Source of the DNA: Shinella sp. WSJ-2
GTDB taxonomy: Bacteria; Pseudomonadota; Alphaproteobacteria; Rhizobiales; Rhizobiaceae
DNA length: 64,000 bases
Assembly (NCBI RefSeq): GCF_003432075.1
Contig: NZ_QWBU01000003.1
Location: 372,001 to 436,000 of the forward strand
Direction: 5' to 3'
Below the pieces are notes generated by a model. That model was not told the origin of the DNA. It ran no database searches and saw only the letters and a program-made list of their open reading frames with translations. The translations under genes were made by a program, and so were the position numbers. Below, in pieces: positions 52,366 through 61,461 of this stretch (position 1 is its first letter; every line of letters starts with the position of its first letter).

Positions 52366-52722
52366 TCAGGCATCATGTGTTTCGCTTTGCCGACCGAGTA
52401 CCATGTTAAGGAAATCGACATCGAGGAACATGTTGAAGCGCACCACCCGCTCCTCGCCGTCACGCTTGTATTCCGTGCAGGGGATCTCGTCGCGAATGCC
52501 ATGGATTTCCAGGTAGAAATTCTCCGGCAATGTCAATGTCTTGTTGATGGATAGCACTGCGCCGGCGCAAGAAATGCTGCGGATCAGGCAGGTATAACGT
52601 AGCGCCGTGCTGAGGTGGTGACCGATCGGTGTGATGAAGCCGGGTTTTTCGAGGCGATACTGGACGAAGCTGCGTTTGGGGTGACGCAGGTGAAGCTGCT
52701 CGTGCATGTGGTCGAGGGGCAT
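52366..52722 (-). CDS. PilZ-like protein (degenerate)
   Basis: This 118-residue protein resembles a PilZ beta barrel: HPKRSFVQYRLEKPGFITPIG, CLIRSISCAGAVLSINKTLTLPENFYLEIHG, and EERVVRFNMFLDVDFLNMVLG. The arginine motif is only partly present and the second motif reads SISCAGA (DxSxxG lacks the Asp). It may be a PilZ-fold protein that does not bind cyclic di-GMP. It is separate from the next PilZ gene by 129 bases on the same strand, so cotranscription is possible. Confidence 0.6.
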   Translation of the reverse strand: MPLDHMHEQLHLRHPKRSFVQYRLEKPGFITPIGHHLSTALRYTCLIRSISCAGAVLSINKTLTLPENFYLEIHGIRDEIPCTEYKRDGEERVVRFNMFLDVDFLNMVLGRQSETHDA

Positions 52723-52785
52723 CGCGCCCTCCGCTTCTGTTTCCGGATGGGGATTGTATCGAAACGGGATGGATAAAACGTGAAA

Positions 52786-52815
52786 ACGGCCGCTCGTCTT
52801 TTAACGAGCGGCCGT
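52786..52815 (-). terminator. Rho-independent terminator of gcdH
   Basis: ACGGCCGCTCG and CGAGCGGCCGT form a perfect 11-bp stem with an 8-base loop. On the minus strand it is followed by TTTTC. It starts 29 bases after the gcdH stop. Confidence 0.88.
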
Positions 52816-52843
52816 CGAATGCGAAGGTGGTTTGGGCTGTGTC

Positions 52844-54067
52844 TTACTGGAATGCCTGAAGGCCGGTCTGGGCACGGCCGAGGATCAGCGCGTGGATGTC
52901 ATGCGTGCCCTCGTAGGTGTTGACGGCTTCGAGATTCATGACATGGCGGATGACGCCGTATTCGTCCGAAACGCCGTTGCCGCCATGCATGTCGCGGGAA
53001 ACGCGGGCGATATCGAGCGCCTTGCCGCAATTGTTGCGCTTCATGAGCGAGATGAGTTCGGCCGGTGCGCGGTGTTCGTCGAACAGGCGGCCGAGGCGCA
53101 GCGCGCCCTGCAGGCCGAGCGAGATTTCGGTCTCCATGTCGGCGAGCTTCTTCTGGATGAGCTGGGTGGCGGCGAGCGGCCTGCCGAACTGCTTGCGGTC
53201 CAGCGTGTACTGGCGCGCGGCGTGCCAGCAGAATTCGGCGGCACCCATGGCGCCCCAGGCGATGCCATAGCGCGCGCGGTTGAGGCAGCCGAAGGGACCG
53301 GCAAGACCGGACACTTCCGGCAGCAGGTTCTCATCGGGAACGAAGACGTCCTGCATCATGATCATGCCGGTGACGGAGGCGCGCAGCGAGAACTTGCCCT
53401 CGATCTTCGGCGTCTCGAAGCCCTTCATGCCGCGTTCCAGCACGAAACCCTTGATCTTGTTGTCATGCGCGTCGGACTTGGCCCAGACGACGGCGACGTC
53501 GGCGATCGGCGAATTGGTGATCCAGTTCTTGGCGCCCGAGATCAGGTAGCCGCCGTCGACTTTCTTGGCGCGGGTGATCATCGAGGAGGGGTCCGAGCCA
53601 TGGTCCGGCTCCGTCAGGCCGAAGCAGCCGACCCATTCGCCCGACGCGAGCTTGGGCAGGTACTTCTTGCGGGTCTCTTCCGTGCCGTAGGCGAAGATCG
53701 GGTGCATGACGAGCGACGACTGCACGGACATGGCCGAGCGGTAACCGGAATCGACGCGCTCGACTTCGCGGGCGACGAGGCCATAGGACACGTAGTTGGC
53801 GCCGACGCCGCCGTATTCCTCCGGCACGGTCGGGCCGAGCAGACCGAGTTCGCCCATCTCGCTCATGATCTCTCGGTGGAAGATCTCGTGGCGGTTGGCT
53901 TCAGTGACGCGGCTAGCGAGCTTGTCCTGGCAATAGGCCCGGGCCGTATCGCGGATCATGCGCTCTTCGTCGGTCAGCTGGTCTTCGAGCAGGAAGGGAT
54001 CGGCCCAGTCGAAAGGCGCCATCTTGGCGCGCGCCTGTTCCGGGGTGGCGCTGTGGTGCTCGCTCAT
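52844..54067 (-). CDS. gcdH: Glutaryl-CoA dehydrogenase
   Basis: This 407-residue acyl-CoA dehydrogenase has the family signatures [17 protein letters not shown] and RQQFGRP-like [13 protein letters not shown]. The catalytic base Glu386 lies in [20 protein letters not shown], the form typical of glutaryl-CoA dehydrogenase. GcdH converts glutaryl-CoA to crotonyl-CoA and CO2 in lysine and tryptophan degradation, passing electrons to ETF and then to ETF-QO (encoded at 32.3 kb). The ATG at 54067 has AGGAGG-like AGGAT upstream. It is divergent from a PHB-depolymerase-like gene. Confidence 0.92.
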   Translation of the reverse strand: MSEHHSATPEQARAKMAPFDWADPFLLEDQLTDEERMIRDTARAYCQDKLASRVTEANRHEIFHREIMSEMGELGLLGPTVPEEYGGVGANYVSYGLVAREVERVDSGYRSAMSVQSSLVMHPIFAYGTEETRKKYLPKLASGEWVGCFGLTEPDHGSDPSSMITRAKKVDGGYLISGAKNWITNSPIADVAVVWAKSDAHDNKIKGFVLERGMKGFETPKIEGKFSLRASVTGMIMMQDVFVPDENLLPEVSGLAGPFGCLNRARYGIAWGAMGAAEFCWHAARQYTLDRKQFGRPLAATQLIQKKLADMETEISLGLQGALRLGRLFDEHRAPAELISLMKRNNCGKALDIARVSRDMHGGNGVSDEYGVIRHVMNLEAVNTYEGTHDIHALILGRAQTGLQAFQ

Positions 54068-54295
54068 GGGATCCTCCTGTCGCGGTTCTGTCGTTGCAGA
54101 AGTGCTACATCAGCTTGGTGCTCTTCGAAAGGGCGGGAACGAAATGGGCGGGCCGACACTTTGGCTATTTATGAATGCCCTCATGAATCCACAGAATGAG
54201 CCATCCCCCGCATTTTGCCGCCTTTGCCTTGATCCTGCCGCTCCCGGTGAGCATTAGTCCTGATAATGAGCAATTCCACGAAAGAGAGGCCAAGA

Positions 54296-55324
54296 ATGCG
54301 CGATCGCTTCAAGCGGTCGGTCGAGCGTCTGCTGCCGACCGAAGCGCGGCTGGGAGACCTGTTCTGGCCGTTCCACCGCGCCCCCGAACGCAAGGCACCC
54401 GCGCCGCGCCGTCGCCCGGCGGGCGGTTCGCCGCTTGTCGAGGTCAGCGATTTCGGCAGCAATCCGGGGCACCTGCGCCTGTTCATGCATATTCCGGAAG
54501 GCTTGCCCGCCGGGCGTCCGCTCGTCCTGGTGCTGCATGGTTGCCGGCAAGATGCGGAAAGCTACGACCGTGCCGCCGGCTGGGCCTCGCTTGCCGAGGA
54601 GCGCGGCTTTGCCGTCGTCTATGCCCAGCAGCGCGAGGCCAACAATCCGCGCCTCTGCTTCACCTGGTTCCGGCCAAGCGAGGTGACGCGCGATCGCGGC
54701 GAGACGATGTCGATCCGCCAGATGGTAGCGCATGCCGCCGGGCAGGCGGGAAGCGACCCCGAGCGCATCTACGTCACCGGCCTCTCCGCCGGCGGCGCCA
54801 TGACGGCGGCCATGCTCGCCAACTATCCAGAGGTCTTCGCCGGCGGCGCGATCATCGCCGGCCTGCCCTTCGGCGCGGCGCGCGACGCCACCCGCGCCCT
54901 TGAGGCGATGGAAGACGCGCCACAGCGCACGCCCCATGGATGGTCCGATCTGGTGCGGAACGTCTCGCCGCGCATTCCGCGAAAGCCCACCATTTCGATC
55001 TGGCACGGTACTGCCGACGACACCGTCGCCCTGTCGAACGGTCTGGCTCTGGTCGAGCAATGGCGCGACCTCTACCGGCTGCCAAAGGATGGGTTCGTCG
55101 AAAAACGCCAGAAGGGCCGACGCACCCGCATCTGGCCGGACAAGGACGGCACGCCGCTCGTCATCTTCCACGAAATAAACGGAATGGGGCATGGCACGCC
55201 GGTATTGCCCGGCGAGGGCGGCGGTTATGCCGTCTCCACCGAGCCGTTCATGTTGGAGGTTGGATTTTCCTCAACAATTGAGATTGCCAAGGAATGGGGG
55301 CTGACTCGGAGGTGGAAGCGGTAG
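54296..55324 (+). CDS. PHB-depolymerase-family esterase
   Basis: This 342-residue alpha/beta hydrolase is of the esterase PHB depolymerase family (LpqC-like). The nucleophile Ser164 is in TGLSAGGAMT, with an oxyanion region VLHGCRQDAESY. The charge relay residues are in WHGTADDTVALSNG (Asp) and EINGMGHGTPVLPG (His). There is no signal peptide, so it is likely cytoplasmic and may act on poly-hydroxybutyrate granules or on other esters (inference). I chose the ATG at 54296 because AGAGAGG precedes it. The frame also opens at 54266. Confidence 0.87.
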   Translation: MRDRFKRSVERLLPTEARLGDLFWPFHRAPERKAPAPRRRPAGGSPLVEVSDFGSNPGHLRLFMHIPEGLPAGRPLVLVLHGCRQDAESYDRAAGWASLAEERGFAVVYAQQREANNPRLCFTWFRPSEVTRDRGETMSIRQMVAHAAGQAGSDPERIYVTGLSAGGAMTAAMLANYPEVFAGGAIIAGLPFGAARDATRALEAMEDAPQRTPHGWSDLVRNVSPRIPRKPTISIWHGTADDTVALSNGLALVEQWRDLYRLPKDGFVEKRQKGRRTRIWPDKDGTPLVIFHEINGMGHGTPVLPGEGGGYAVSTEPFMLEVGFSSTIEIAKEWGLTRRWKR

Positions 55325-55410
55325 AGCTGGAAGCCAACCTCTTCATGCGCCAATCACGCTCAGCACTGCCATAAGGTGCACTAACCTCCGGATATCGCGC
55401 GCAAACCTCG

Positions 55411-55510
55411 CCTCTGTCATCCTCGGGCTTGATCCCGGGATTCACGCATCCGCACCGTACTTCCTTTGGAATGGATCCCCGGGTCAAGCCCGGGGGTAAC
55501 GACGGAGAGG
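55411..55510. repeat. RIME-like palindromic intergenic repeat, copy 1
   Basis: This copy of about 100 bp has two palindromic arms (CCTCGGGCTTGATCCCGGG and CCCGGGTCAAGCCCGGG) separated by CACGCATCCGCACCG. The outer ends pair as well (CTCTGTCATCC against the 3' GGTAACGACGGAGAG). It lies just downstream of iolB. The layout of two palindromes with a spacer fits the Rhizobium-specific intergenic mosaic element family as I remember it. Confidence 0.65.
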
Positions 55511-55566
55511 GCGGGGTTTACCGCGAGCCTGCGAGCAGCCGGGCGCTTGCCGAATGGTATGCATGC

Positions 55567-56361
55567 TTACTTCAGCAACCATTCATGCTCCCTGGCGTTG
55601 TGGAATTTCCAAACCCGCTTCGGCCCGGCCATCACGTTCAGATAATAGAGGTCATAGCCGTGAATGGTCGCGCAGGGGTGATATCCTTTCGGTACCAGCG
55701 TCACGTCGCCGTTCTCCACCGCCATCGCCTCGTCGAGCGAGCGATCATCCGTATAGACGCGCTGGAACGCAAAGCCCTGTGGCGGGTTGAGGCGGTGGTA
55801 GTAGGTCTCCTCGAGGAAACTTTCGTTCGGCAGGTCGTCCTGGTCGTGTTTGTGCGAGGGGTAGGACGAGGTGTTGCCGTTCGGGGTGATGACCTCGACG
55901 ACCAACAGCGAATGGGCCGAATTGTCGTCCTCCGGCATGATGTTGTGCACGTGGCGAACATTGGAGCCCTTGCCGCGATGCAACTGCGGGTGCGTGCCCG
56001 GCGGAATGGCCTTGGCCTTGTAGTCGCCGCCACCCGGTGCCGAGCAGACGGCGAGTTCCAGATCCGTTTCCGCCGTCACCGACCAGTTGGAGCCGGCCGG
56101 AATGTAGAGCGCATGCGGCGCGCCCTCGAACGGGCCCATGCGCTCGCCGAGCACGCCGAAATCCTGGCCCGACGCCGTCGCCTTGCCCTTGCCGGAAATC
56201 CACACGAGGCAGACTTCCCGGCTTCCCGTTTCCGCCGCGACGATCTCGCCGGGCTTCATGCGGTGCAGGTCGAAGCCGACATAGGTCCAGCCGGCGCTTT
56301 CGGGCGTCACATGGCTGACGCGGCCGTGGGTACCTTGGGGTTTGACGAGCAGGTTCGGCAT
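55567..56361 (-). CDS. iolB: 5-deoxy-glucuronate isomerase
   Basis: This 264-residue enzyme isomerises 5-deoxy-D-glucuronate to 2-deoxy-5-keto-D-gluconate in myo-inositol catabolism. It is a cupin-type protein with metal-ligand-type motifs such as THPQLHRGKGSNVRHVHNIM and SSYPSHKHDQDDLPNESFLEETYYHRLNP. The C-terminus has YHPCATIHGYDLYYLNVMAG. The family length is about 265-270. It is the last gene of iolRCDEB and begins 36 bases after iolE, in the same direction. Confidence 0.95.
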   Translation of the reverse strand: MPNLLVKPQGTHGRVSHVTPESAGWTYVGFDLHRMKPGEIVAAETGSREVCLVWISGKGKATASGQDFGVLGERMGPFEGAPHALYIPAGSNWSVTAETDLELAVCSAPGGGDYKAKAIPPGTHPQLHRGKGSNVRHVHNIMPEDDNSAHSLLVVEVITPNGNTSSYPSHKHDQDDLPNESFLEETYYHRLNPPQGFAFQRVYTDDRSLDEAMAVENGDVTLVPKGYHPCATIHGYDLYYLNVMAGPKRVWKFHNAREHEWLLK

Positions 56362-56397
56362 GGGCTTGGTCCTTTCCTTCAGGCGGTCGAGCGCAGC

Positions 56398-57315
56398 TTA
56401 TCCCTTGGGAAAGCCTTCCGTTTCGACAGTGTAGCCGGCTGCGGTCATGACGCGCATCAGTTCGGCATAGCCGACTTCGGCCATTTTCGCTGGCGGCGCC
56501 TTGCGCGGGTCCTGCTCGGCCTCCACGACGAACCAGCCTTCATAGCCATAGTCGGCAAAACGCTTGACGATCGCGCCGAAATCCAGCGAGCCGTTGCCTG
56601 GCACGGTGAAGGCGCCGAGCGCCACCGCGTCGAGGAAGGACTGCTTCGTGCGGTCGAGGCTATCCACGACCGGGCGGCGAATGTCCTTCACATGCACATG
56701 GTTGATGCGGGCATGGTGGTTGTCGATGGCGCGCAGCACATCACCGCCGGCAAAGGCGAGGTGCCCGGCATCAAGCAGCAGCGGAATGCCTTCGCCGGAA
56801 TTCTTCATGAAGGCATCGAGCTCCGGCTCGGTCTCGACCACGGCGGCCATGTGGTGGTGGTAGGAGAGCGGCATGCCCTGTTCCGCGCACCATTCGCCGA
56901 AGGCGGTAAGCTTGCGGCCATAGGCCTTCATCTCGTCGTCGGACAGGCGCGGCTTGGTGGCGAGCGGCTTGGAGCGGTCGCCCTGGATGGAGCGGCCGAC
57001 TTCGCCATAGACGATGCAGGGCGCATTGACGGCCTTGAACAGCTCGATCATCGGCAGGATGCGGTCCTTGTTGGCCGAGAGATCTTCATCGACCAGCGTG
57101 CCAGAGAACCAGCCGCCGCACAGCGTCACGTCGGCGGCGCGCAGGATCGGCAGCATTTCCTCCGGGTTGCTCGGGAAACGACGGCCCTGTTCCATGCCGG
57201 TGAAGCCGGCGGTGCGCGACTGGCGCAGGCACTCTTCGAGCGAGACATCGTCGCTCAGTTCCGGAAGGTCGTCGTTCCACCAGGCGATGGGCGACATGCC
57301 GAGTTTGGCTTTCAT
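56398..57315 (-). CDS. iolE: myo-inosose-2 dehydratase
   Basis: This 305-residue TIM-barrel enzyme removes water from 2-keto-myo-inositol. It has the family features GMSPIAWWNDDLPELSDDVSLEECL near the start, LLDAGHLAFAGGDVLRAIDNHHARINHVHVKDIR in the middle and GNGSLDFGAIVKRFADYGYEGWFVVEAEQDP near the end, which carry metal-binding Glu, Asp and His. Two ATGs are in tandem (57318 and 57315); the second has the better distance from AAGGAG. A RIME-like repeat separates it from iolD. Confidence 0.94.
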   Translation of the reverse strand: MKAKLGMSPIAWWNDDLPELSDDVSLEECLRQSRTAGFTGMEQGRRFPSNPEEMLPILRAADVTLCGGWFSGTLVDEDLSANKDRILPMIELFKAVNAPCIVYGEVGRSIQGDRSKPLATKPRLSDDEMKAYGRKLTAFGEWCAEQGMPLSYHHHMAAVVETEPELDAFMKNSGEGIPLLLDAGHLAFAGGDVLRAIDNHHARINHVHVKDIRRPVVDSLDRTKQSFLDAVALGAFTVPGNGSLDFGAIVKRFADYGYEGWFVVEAEQDPRKAPPAKMAEVGYAELMRVMTAAGYTVETEGFPKG

Positions 57316-57365
57316 CATAGTCTCCTTGGCGGGAAGCGGGGCTTCCCATTACTATTGTCCTTGCC

Positions 57366-57474
57366 TCCCTCTCTTCCGTTATCCTCGGGCTTGACCCGAG
57401 GATCCACGCATCCGCACCGTCCTGCCTGTGGCATGGATCCTCGGGTCAAGCCCGAGGATGACGGAGAGGAGGAG
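57366..57474. repeat. RIME-like palindromic intergenic repeat, copy 2
   Basis: This copy of about 109 bp has arms TCCTCGGGCTTGACCCGAGGA and TCCTCGGGTCAAGCCCGAGGA, separated by CACGCATCCGCACCGTC and a short tract. The two arms are near-perfect inverted copies over about 31 bases. It is inserted between iolD and iolE inside the iol operon, on the operon's 173-base gap. Each arm can fold into an 8-bp stem-loop in the mRNA. Confidence 0.7.
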
Positions 57475-57491
57475 AGGGGCGTTATCCTATA

Positions 57492-59342
57492 TTAACCGAT
57501 GGTCTGCGCGGCACGGGCCTTCACATAGGCTTCGCGCGCCGTGTTGACCTCGCTGCGCGGGCTGACCTCCGGCACCGCGACGTCCCACCAGTGGCCACCC
57601 TCCTTGGTGGTGATCAGCGGGTCGGTGTCGATGACGATGACCGAGGTGCGGTCGTTGCTCTTGCTGTTCTGGATCGCGGTTTCGAGGTCGGCGATGGAGG
57701 ATACCTTGACGGCGACCGCGCCCATGCTTTCGGCATGCGCCCGGAAGTCGATATCCGGCATCATCTCGATCATCGAGTCCTTCAGGAGATTGTTGAAGTT
57801 GGCGCCGCCGGTGCCCATCTGCAGCCGGTTGATGCAGCCATAGCCACGGTTGTCGAGCACGACGATGGTGAGCTTCTTGCCAAGCATGACCGATGTCGAA
57901 AGCTCCGAATTCATCATCATGTAGGAGCCGTCGCCGACCATGACGACGACATCCGCCTCGGGCCGCGCGATCTTCACACCAAGCCCGCCGGCAATCTCGT
58001 AGCCCATGCAGGAGAAGCCGTATTCCATGTGGTAGCCGCCCGGCTTCTGGGCCTGCCACAGCTTGTGCAATTCGCCCGGCAGACCGCCGGCGGCGCAGAC
58101 AAGCACGGAGTTCTCGCCGCCGATCGTGCGCTGCACCGCGCCGATGACCTGCGCGTCGGAGGGCAGGTCGGCATTTGTCGGCGCGGTCGCGCGGGCGACA
58201 GCGGCCATCCACGTGTCCTTGCGGGCCTTCGCCGTTTCCGTGAAGGCAGCGGGCGCCTTCCAGCCGCCGAGCGCTTCCGACAGCAGCTTCAGACCTTCGC
58301 GCGCATCGGCGACGAGCGGCTGGCTGTCACGCTTGGCGGCGTCGAAGGCGACCGTGTTGAGGCCGATCATCTTGACATTGTCGTTCTTGAACAGCGCCCA
58401 GGAACCGGTCGTGAAATCCTGCATGCGCGTGCCGACGGCGAGGATGACATCCGCCTCCTCGGCAAAAGCGTTCGCGGCCGAGGTGCCGGTAACGCCGATG
58501 GAGCCCATGCAGAGCGGATGATCATCCGGCAGCGCCGACTTGCCGGCCTGGGTGACGGCCACCGGGATGCCGTGCATGCCGGCGAAGGCCTTGAGTTCGG
58601 CCGTCGCCTGCGAATAGAGCACGCCGCCTCCGGCGATGATCAGCGGCTTCTCGGCCTTGCGCAGCGTGGCGATGGCGGCGGCCAGTTCGTCGTTGTCAGG
58701 GCGGGGACGGCGGTGCGTCCAGACCTTCTCCTCGAACATGGCGGCCGGATAGTCATAGGCCTCGGCCTGCACATCCTGGCAGAGCGACAGCGTCACCGGG
58801 CCGCAATCGACCGGGTCGGTCAGTACCTGCATCGCGCGCTTGAGGGCGGAGATGATCTGCTCAGGGCGGGTGATACGGTCGAAATAGCGCGAGACGCAGC
58901 GGAAGGCGTCGTTGACCGAAACGGTACCGTCGTTGAAGTCCTCGATCTGCTGAAGGACCGGATCGGGGATGCGGTTGGCGAAGACGTCGCCGGGCAGGAA
59001 GAGCACAGGCAGGCGGTTGACATGGGCAACGCCCGCCGCCGTCACCATGTTGAGCGCGCCGGGACCGATGGAGGTGGTACAGGCCATGAAACGCTGGCGG
59101 AAGCTGGCCTTGGCGAAGGCGACGGCGGCGTGCGCCATGCCCTGCTCGTTATGGGCACGCAGCGTCGGCAGTTCGTTGCGCACCTGATAGAGCGCCTCGC
59201 CGATACCCGCGACGTTGCCGTGGCCGAAGATGCCCCAGACGCCGGCAAAGATCGGCACCGTCTTGCCGTCGACGACGGTCATCTGCGCCTTCAGGAAATG
59301 CGTGACGGCCTGCGCCATCGTCAGCCGGATCGTCTTGCCCAT
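57492..59342 (-). CDS. iolD: 3D-(3,5/4)-trihydroxycyclohexane-1,2-dione acylhydrolase
   Basis: This 616-residue thiamine-diphosphate enzyme opens the inositol-derived ring to give 5-deoxy-D-glucuronate. It has the N-terminal pyrimidine-binding domain (GHGNVAGIGEALYQ), a central domain and the C-terminal pyrophosphate domain with the motif VMVGDGSYMMMNSEL and the downstream Asn in NNLLKD. Its length is typical. It lies 76 bases after iolC in the same direction and is followed by the RIME-like repeat. Confidence 0.95.
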   Translation of the reverse strand: MGKTIRLTMAQAVTHFLKAQMTVVDGKTVPIFAGVWGIFGHGNVAGIGEALYQVRNELPTLRAHNEQGMAHAAVAFAKASFRQRFMACTTSIGPGALNMVTAAGVAHVNRLPVLFLPGDVFANRIPDPVLQQIEDFNDGTVSVNDAFRCVSRYFDRITRPEQIISALKRAMQVLTDPVDCGPVTLSLCQDVQAEAYDYPAAMFEEKVWTHRRPRPDNDELAAAIATLRKAEKPLIIAGGGVLYSQATAELKAFAGMHGIPVAVTQAGKSALPDDHPLCMGSIGVTGTSAANAFAEEADVILAVGTRMQDFTTGSWALFKNDNVKMIGLNTVAFDAAKRDSQPLVADAREGLKLLSEALGGWKAPAAFTETAKARKDTWMAAVARATAPTNADLPSDAQVIGAVQRTIGGENSVLVCAAGGLPGELHKLWQAQKPGGYHMEYGFSCMGYEIAGGLGVKIARPEADVVVMVGDGSYMMMNSELSTSVMLGKKLTIVVLDNRGYGCINRLQMGTGGANFNNLLKDSMIEMMPDIDFRAHAESMGAVAVKVSSIADLETAIQNSKSNDRTSVIVIDTDPLITTKEGGHWWDVAVPEVSPRSEVNTAREAYVKARAAQTIG

Positions 59343-59418
59343 CGTAATCCTCCCAATTCTCTTTCTTGTCTATCGCAATCACGGACGGAAAACCGCCCAC
59401 ACTTTTCCTGGGATTGCT

Positions 59419-61341
59419 TTACAGACCACGCGTGCGAAGCCAGGCATCAGTCAGCTCGCGGAAGCGGCCGGCCATGTCTGCAATCGCAGCTTCATCGTCC
59501 ATTTTTCCCGCCATCCAGGCGCGGGCGGCATCCACGAAGATCGTGCGGCCGACGGCAAAGCCCTTCACGGCCGGCGCCACCGTCGTCGCCTCGAAGGCTT
59601 TCACCAGGTCCTCCGTCGGCGCTTCCAAGCCAAGCAGCACGATACCACGGCAATAGGCATCATTCTTGGCGATGACGGCCTCGATGTTCTTCCAGGCTTC
59701 GCTCGATGCCTGCGGCTCCAGTTTCCACCAGTCCGGCTTGATGCCGAGATCGTAGAGTTCCTGCAGCGCCGTTGAGATCGTATCATCCTTGAGCGGGCCG
59801 TTCTTGCCGGCAATGATCTCGATCAACAATTCGCGGCCGACGCGGCGAGCGGCTTCGAAGAGCGTGCGCAGCTTCTCCTGCTGCTCCTTCTTGAGGGCGG
59901 CGGGATCGTCAGGGTGGTAGAAGCACAGGCACTTGATGCAATGGTCGAGCGGCCACTCCACCAGCTGCGAGCCGATATCCTGGCTGAACTCGAAGCGCAG
60001 CGGCTTGGAGCCGGGCAGTTCGACCGGGCGGCCGATCCACGAGAAATTCTGCGTGGCGGCGTCGAAGAAGGCATCGCGGCCGAAGCGCTCGTCGATCAGC
60101 ATGCCGTAGCCGGGGCGGCCTTCGGCGACGCGCGCGGTCGCCTGGACGGTGAGGCGCTTGAATTCCGAAATCTTCTCGTGCGGCACCTTCAGTTCGTCGG
60201 CGATATCGACGAGCTGCATGCGGTGGTCGCAGGCGAGCGCCATGAGGAGGGGAATGTTGGCCTGCTTGCGGTTGGTCGCCCAATGGATGTGGTTGATCGC
60301 CTCGTCCTTGCGCAGCGCGCGGTGCTTGCTGCCATTCTTGAGGAAGAAGGCGAGTTCGTCCCAGCTCGGATATTCCGGCGAGCAGAGCAGACGGGAAACG
60401 GCGAAGGCGCCGCAGGCATTGGCCCAGGTGGCGCAGGTCTTGTGATCCTCGCCCTTCAGCCAGCCGCGCAGGAAGCCGGACATGAAGGCATCGCCTGCAC
60501 CGAGCACATTATAGACCTCGATTGGGAACCCGTCGCCGACCACGCCGTCTTCCAGATCGTCGGAGATCGGGCCGTCATAGACGATGCAGCCCATGGCGCC
60601 GCGCTTCAGCACGATGGTTGCCGGCGAAACCGCACGGATAGCCTTCAGCGAGGCGAGCACGTCATCGGCGCCCGAGGCGATCATGATCTCCTCTTCCGTG
60701 CCGACGATCAGGTCGCAATCCGGCAGCACGGACTTCATGATGGCGGAGACGCGGTCGGATTTCACATAGCGCTCGAAGCCTTCCGCATGACCGGCAAGGC
60801 CCCAGAGGTTCGGGCGATAGTCGATGTCGAAGATGACCTTGCCGCCGTTTGCCTTGGCGATGCGGATCGCCTTGCGCTGTGCGGCTTCCGTGTTGGGTCG
60901 CGAGAAATGCGTACCGGAAACCAGCACCGCGCGCGAGGAACGCACGAAAGCCTCGTCCACGTCGCCTTCGTCGAGCGCCATGTCGGCGCAATCGGTGCGC
61001 ACGAAGATCATCGGCGAGACGCCTTCGGATTCGATGGCGAGCAGCACGAGCGCCGTCAGACGGTCCTTGTCGGTCTTGATGCCTTCGACATTGACGCCTT
61101 CACGGGCGGATTGCTCGCGGATGAAACGCCCCATCTGCTCGTCGCCGACGCGGGTGATGAGCGCCGATTTCAGGCCGAGGCGGGCGGTTCCGATGGCGAT
61201 ATTGGCGGGGCAGCCGCCGACGGATTTCGCGAAAGAGGCGGTGTCTTCGAGCCGCGTGCCGAGCTGCTGGCCGTAGAGATCGACCGACGAACGGCCGATC
61301 GTGATGACGTCAAGCGTTCTGGCTTGATCGATGTGCGGCAT
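59419..61341 (-). CDS. iolC: 5-dehydro-2-deoxygluconokinase fused to a DUF2090 aldolase-like domain
   Basis: This 640-residue protein has an N-terminal PfkB kinase (VGGCPANIAIGTARLG at about 41-56; catalytic motif NVLGAGDAFMSGFLRG at about 280) and a C-terminal DUF2090 domain (from about 330: LLMALACDHRMQLVDIADEL through the end). IolC phosphorylates 2-deoxy-5-keto-gluconate. The DUF2090 half is thought to be a class I aldolase-like domain that may cleave the phosphorylated product; that is a family inference. The fusion is usual in rhizobia. I chose the ATG at 61341 because GGAAGACA precedes it. Two IolR-like operators lie upstream (61399-61442). Confidence 0.93.
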   Translation of the reverse strand: MPHIDQARTLDVITIGRSSVDLYGQQLGTRLEDTASFAKSVGGCPANIAIGTARLGLKSALITRVGDEQMGRFIREQSAREGVNVEGIKTDKDRLTALVLLAIESEGVSPMIFVRTDCADMALDEGDVDEAFVRSSRAVLVSGTHFSRPNTEAAQRKAIRIAKANGGKVIFDIDYRPNLWGLAGHAEGFERYVKSDRVSAIMKSVLPDCDLIVGTEEEIMIASGADDVLASLKAIRAVSPATIVLKRGAMGCIVYDGPISDDLEDGVVGDGFPIEVYNVLGAGDAFMSGFLRGWLKGEDHKTCATWANACGAFAVSRLLCSPEYPSWDELAFFLKNGSKHRALRKDEAINHIHWATNRKQANIPLLMALACDHRMQLVDIADELKVPHEKISEFKRLTVQATARVAEGRPGYGMLIDERFGRDAFFDAATQNFSWIGRPVELPGSKPLRFEFSQDIGSQLVEWPLDHCIKCLCFYHPDDPAALKKEQQEKLRTLFEAARRVGRELLIEIIAGKNGPLKDDTISTALQELYDLGIKPDWWKLEPQASSEAWKNIEAVIAKNDAYCRGIVLLGLEAPTEDLVKAFEATTVAPAVKGFAVGRTIFVDAARAWMAGKMDDEAAIADMAGRFRELTDAWLRTRGL

Positions 61342-61398
61342 GTCTTCCTCCCGGTCTCGCGGCGCCGTCATGAGAGCGCGGCGACATTCTGGGAAAAT

Positions 61399-61412
61399 GA
61401 AACATGAATTCC
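61399..61412. promoter_or_regulatory. IolR-like operator 1 (GAAA-N6-TTCC)
   Basis: GAAACATGAATTCC matches the GGAA-N6-TTCC IolR consensus reported for S. meliloti except for one base in the left half. It is exactly 30 bp upstream of the perfect site at 61429, in the 120 bases between iolC and iolR. Confidence 0.55.
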
Positions 61413-61428
61413 ATTATTATGTCAATTC

Positions 61429-61442
61429 GGAATGTTCATTCC
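61429..61442. promoter_or_regulatory. IolR-like operator 2 (GGAA-N6-TTCC)
   Basis: GGAATGTTCATTCC is a perfect match to the IolR consensus and lies 87 bases before the iolC start. A second site 30 bp away suggests cooperative binding on one face of the DNA. Confidence 0.7.
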
Positions 61443-61461
61443 ATTTTTATTTCACGGCATT

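Noticed and set aside
55429-57495. Plus-strand frame of 688 codons opposite iolB/iolE
   Set aside because: It covers two certain iol genes and both RIME-like repeats and carries no motif.
57591-59675. Plus-strand frame of 694 codons opposite iolD
   Set aside because: It is an antisense shadow with no domain features, whereas iolD is certain.
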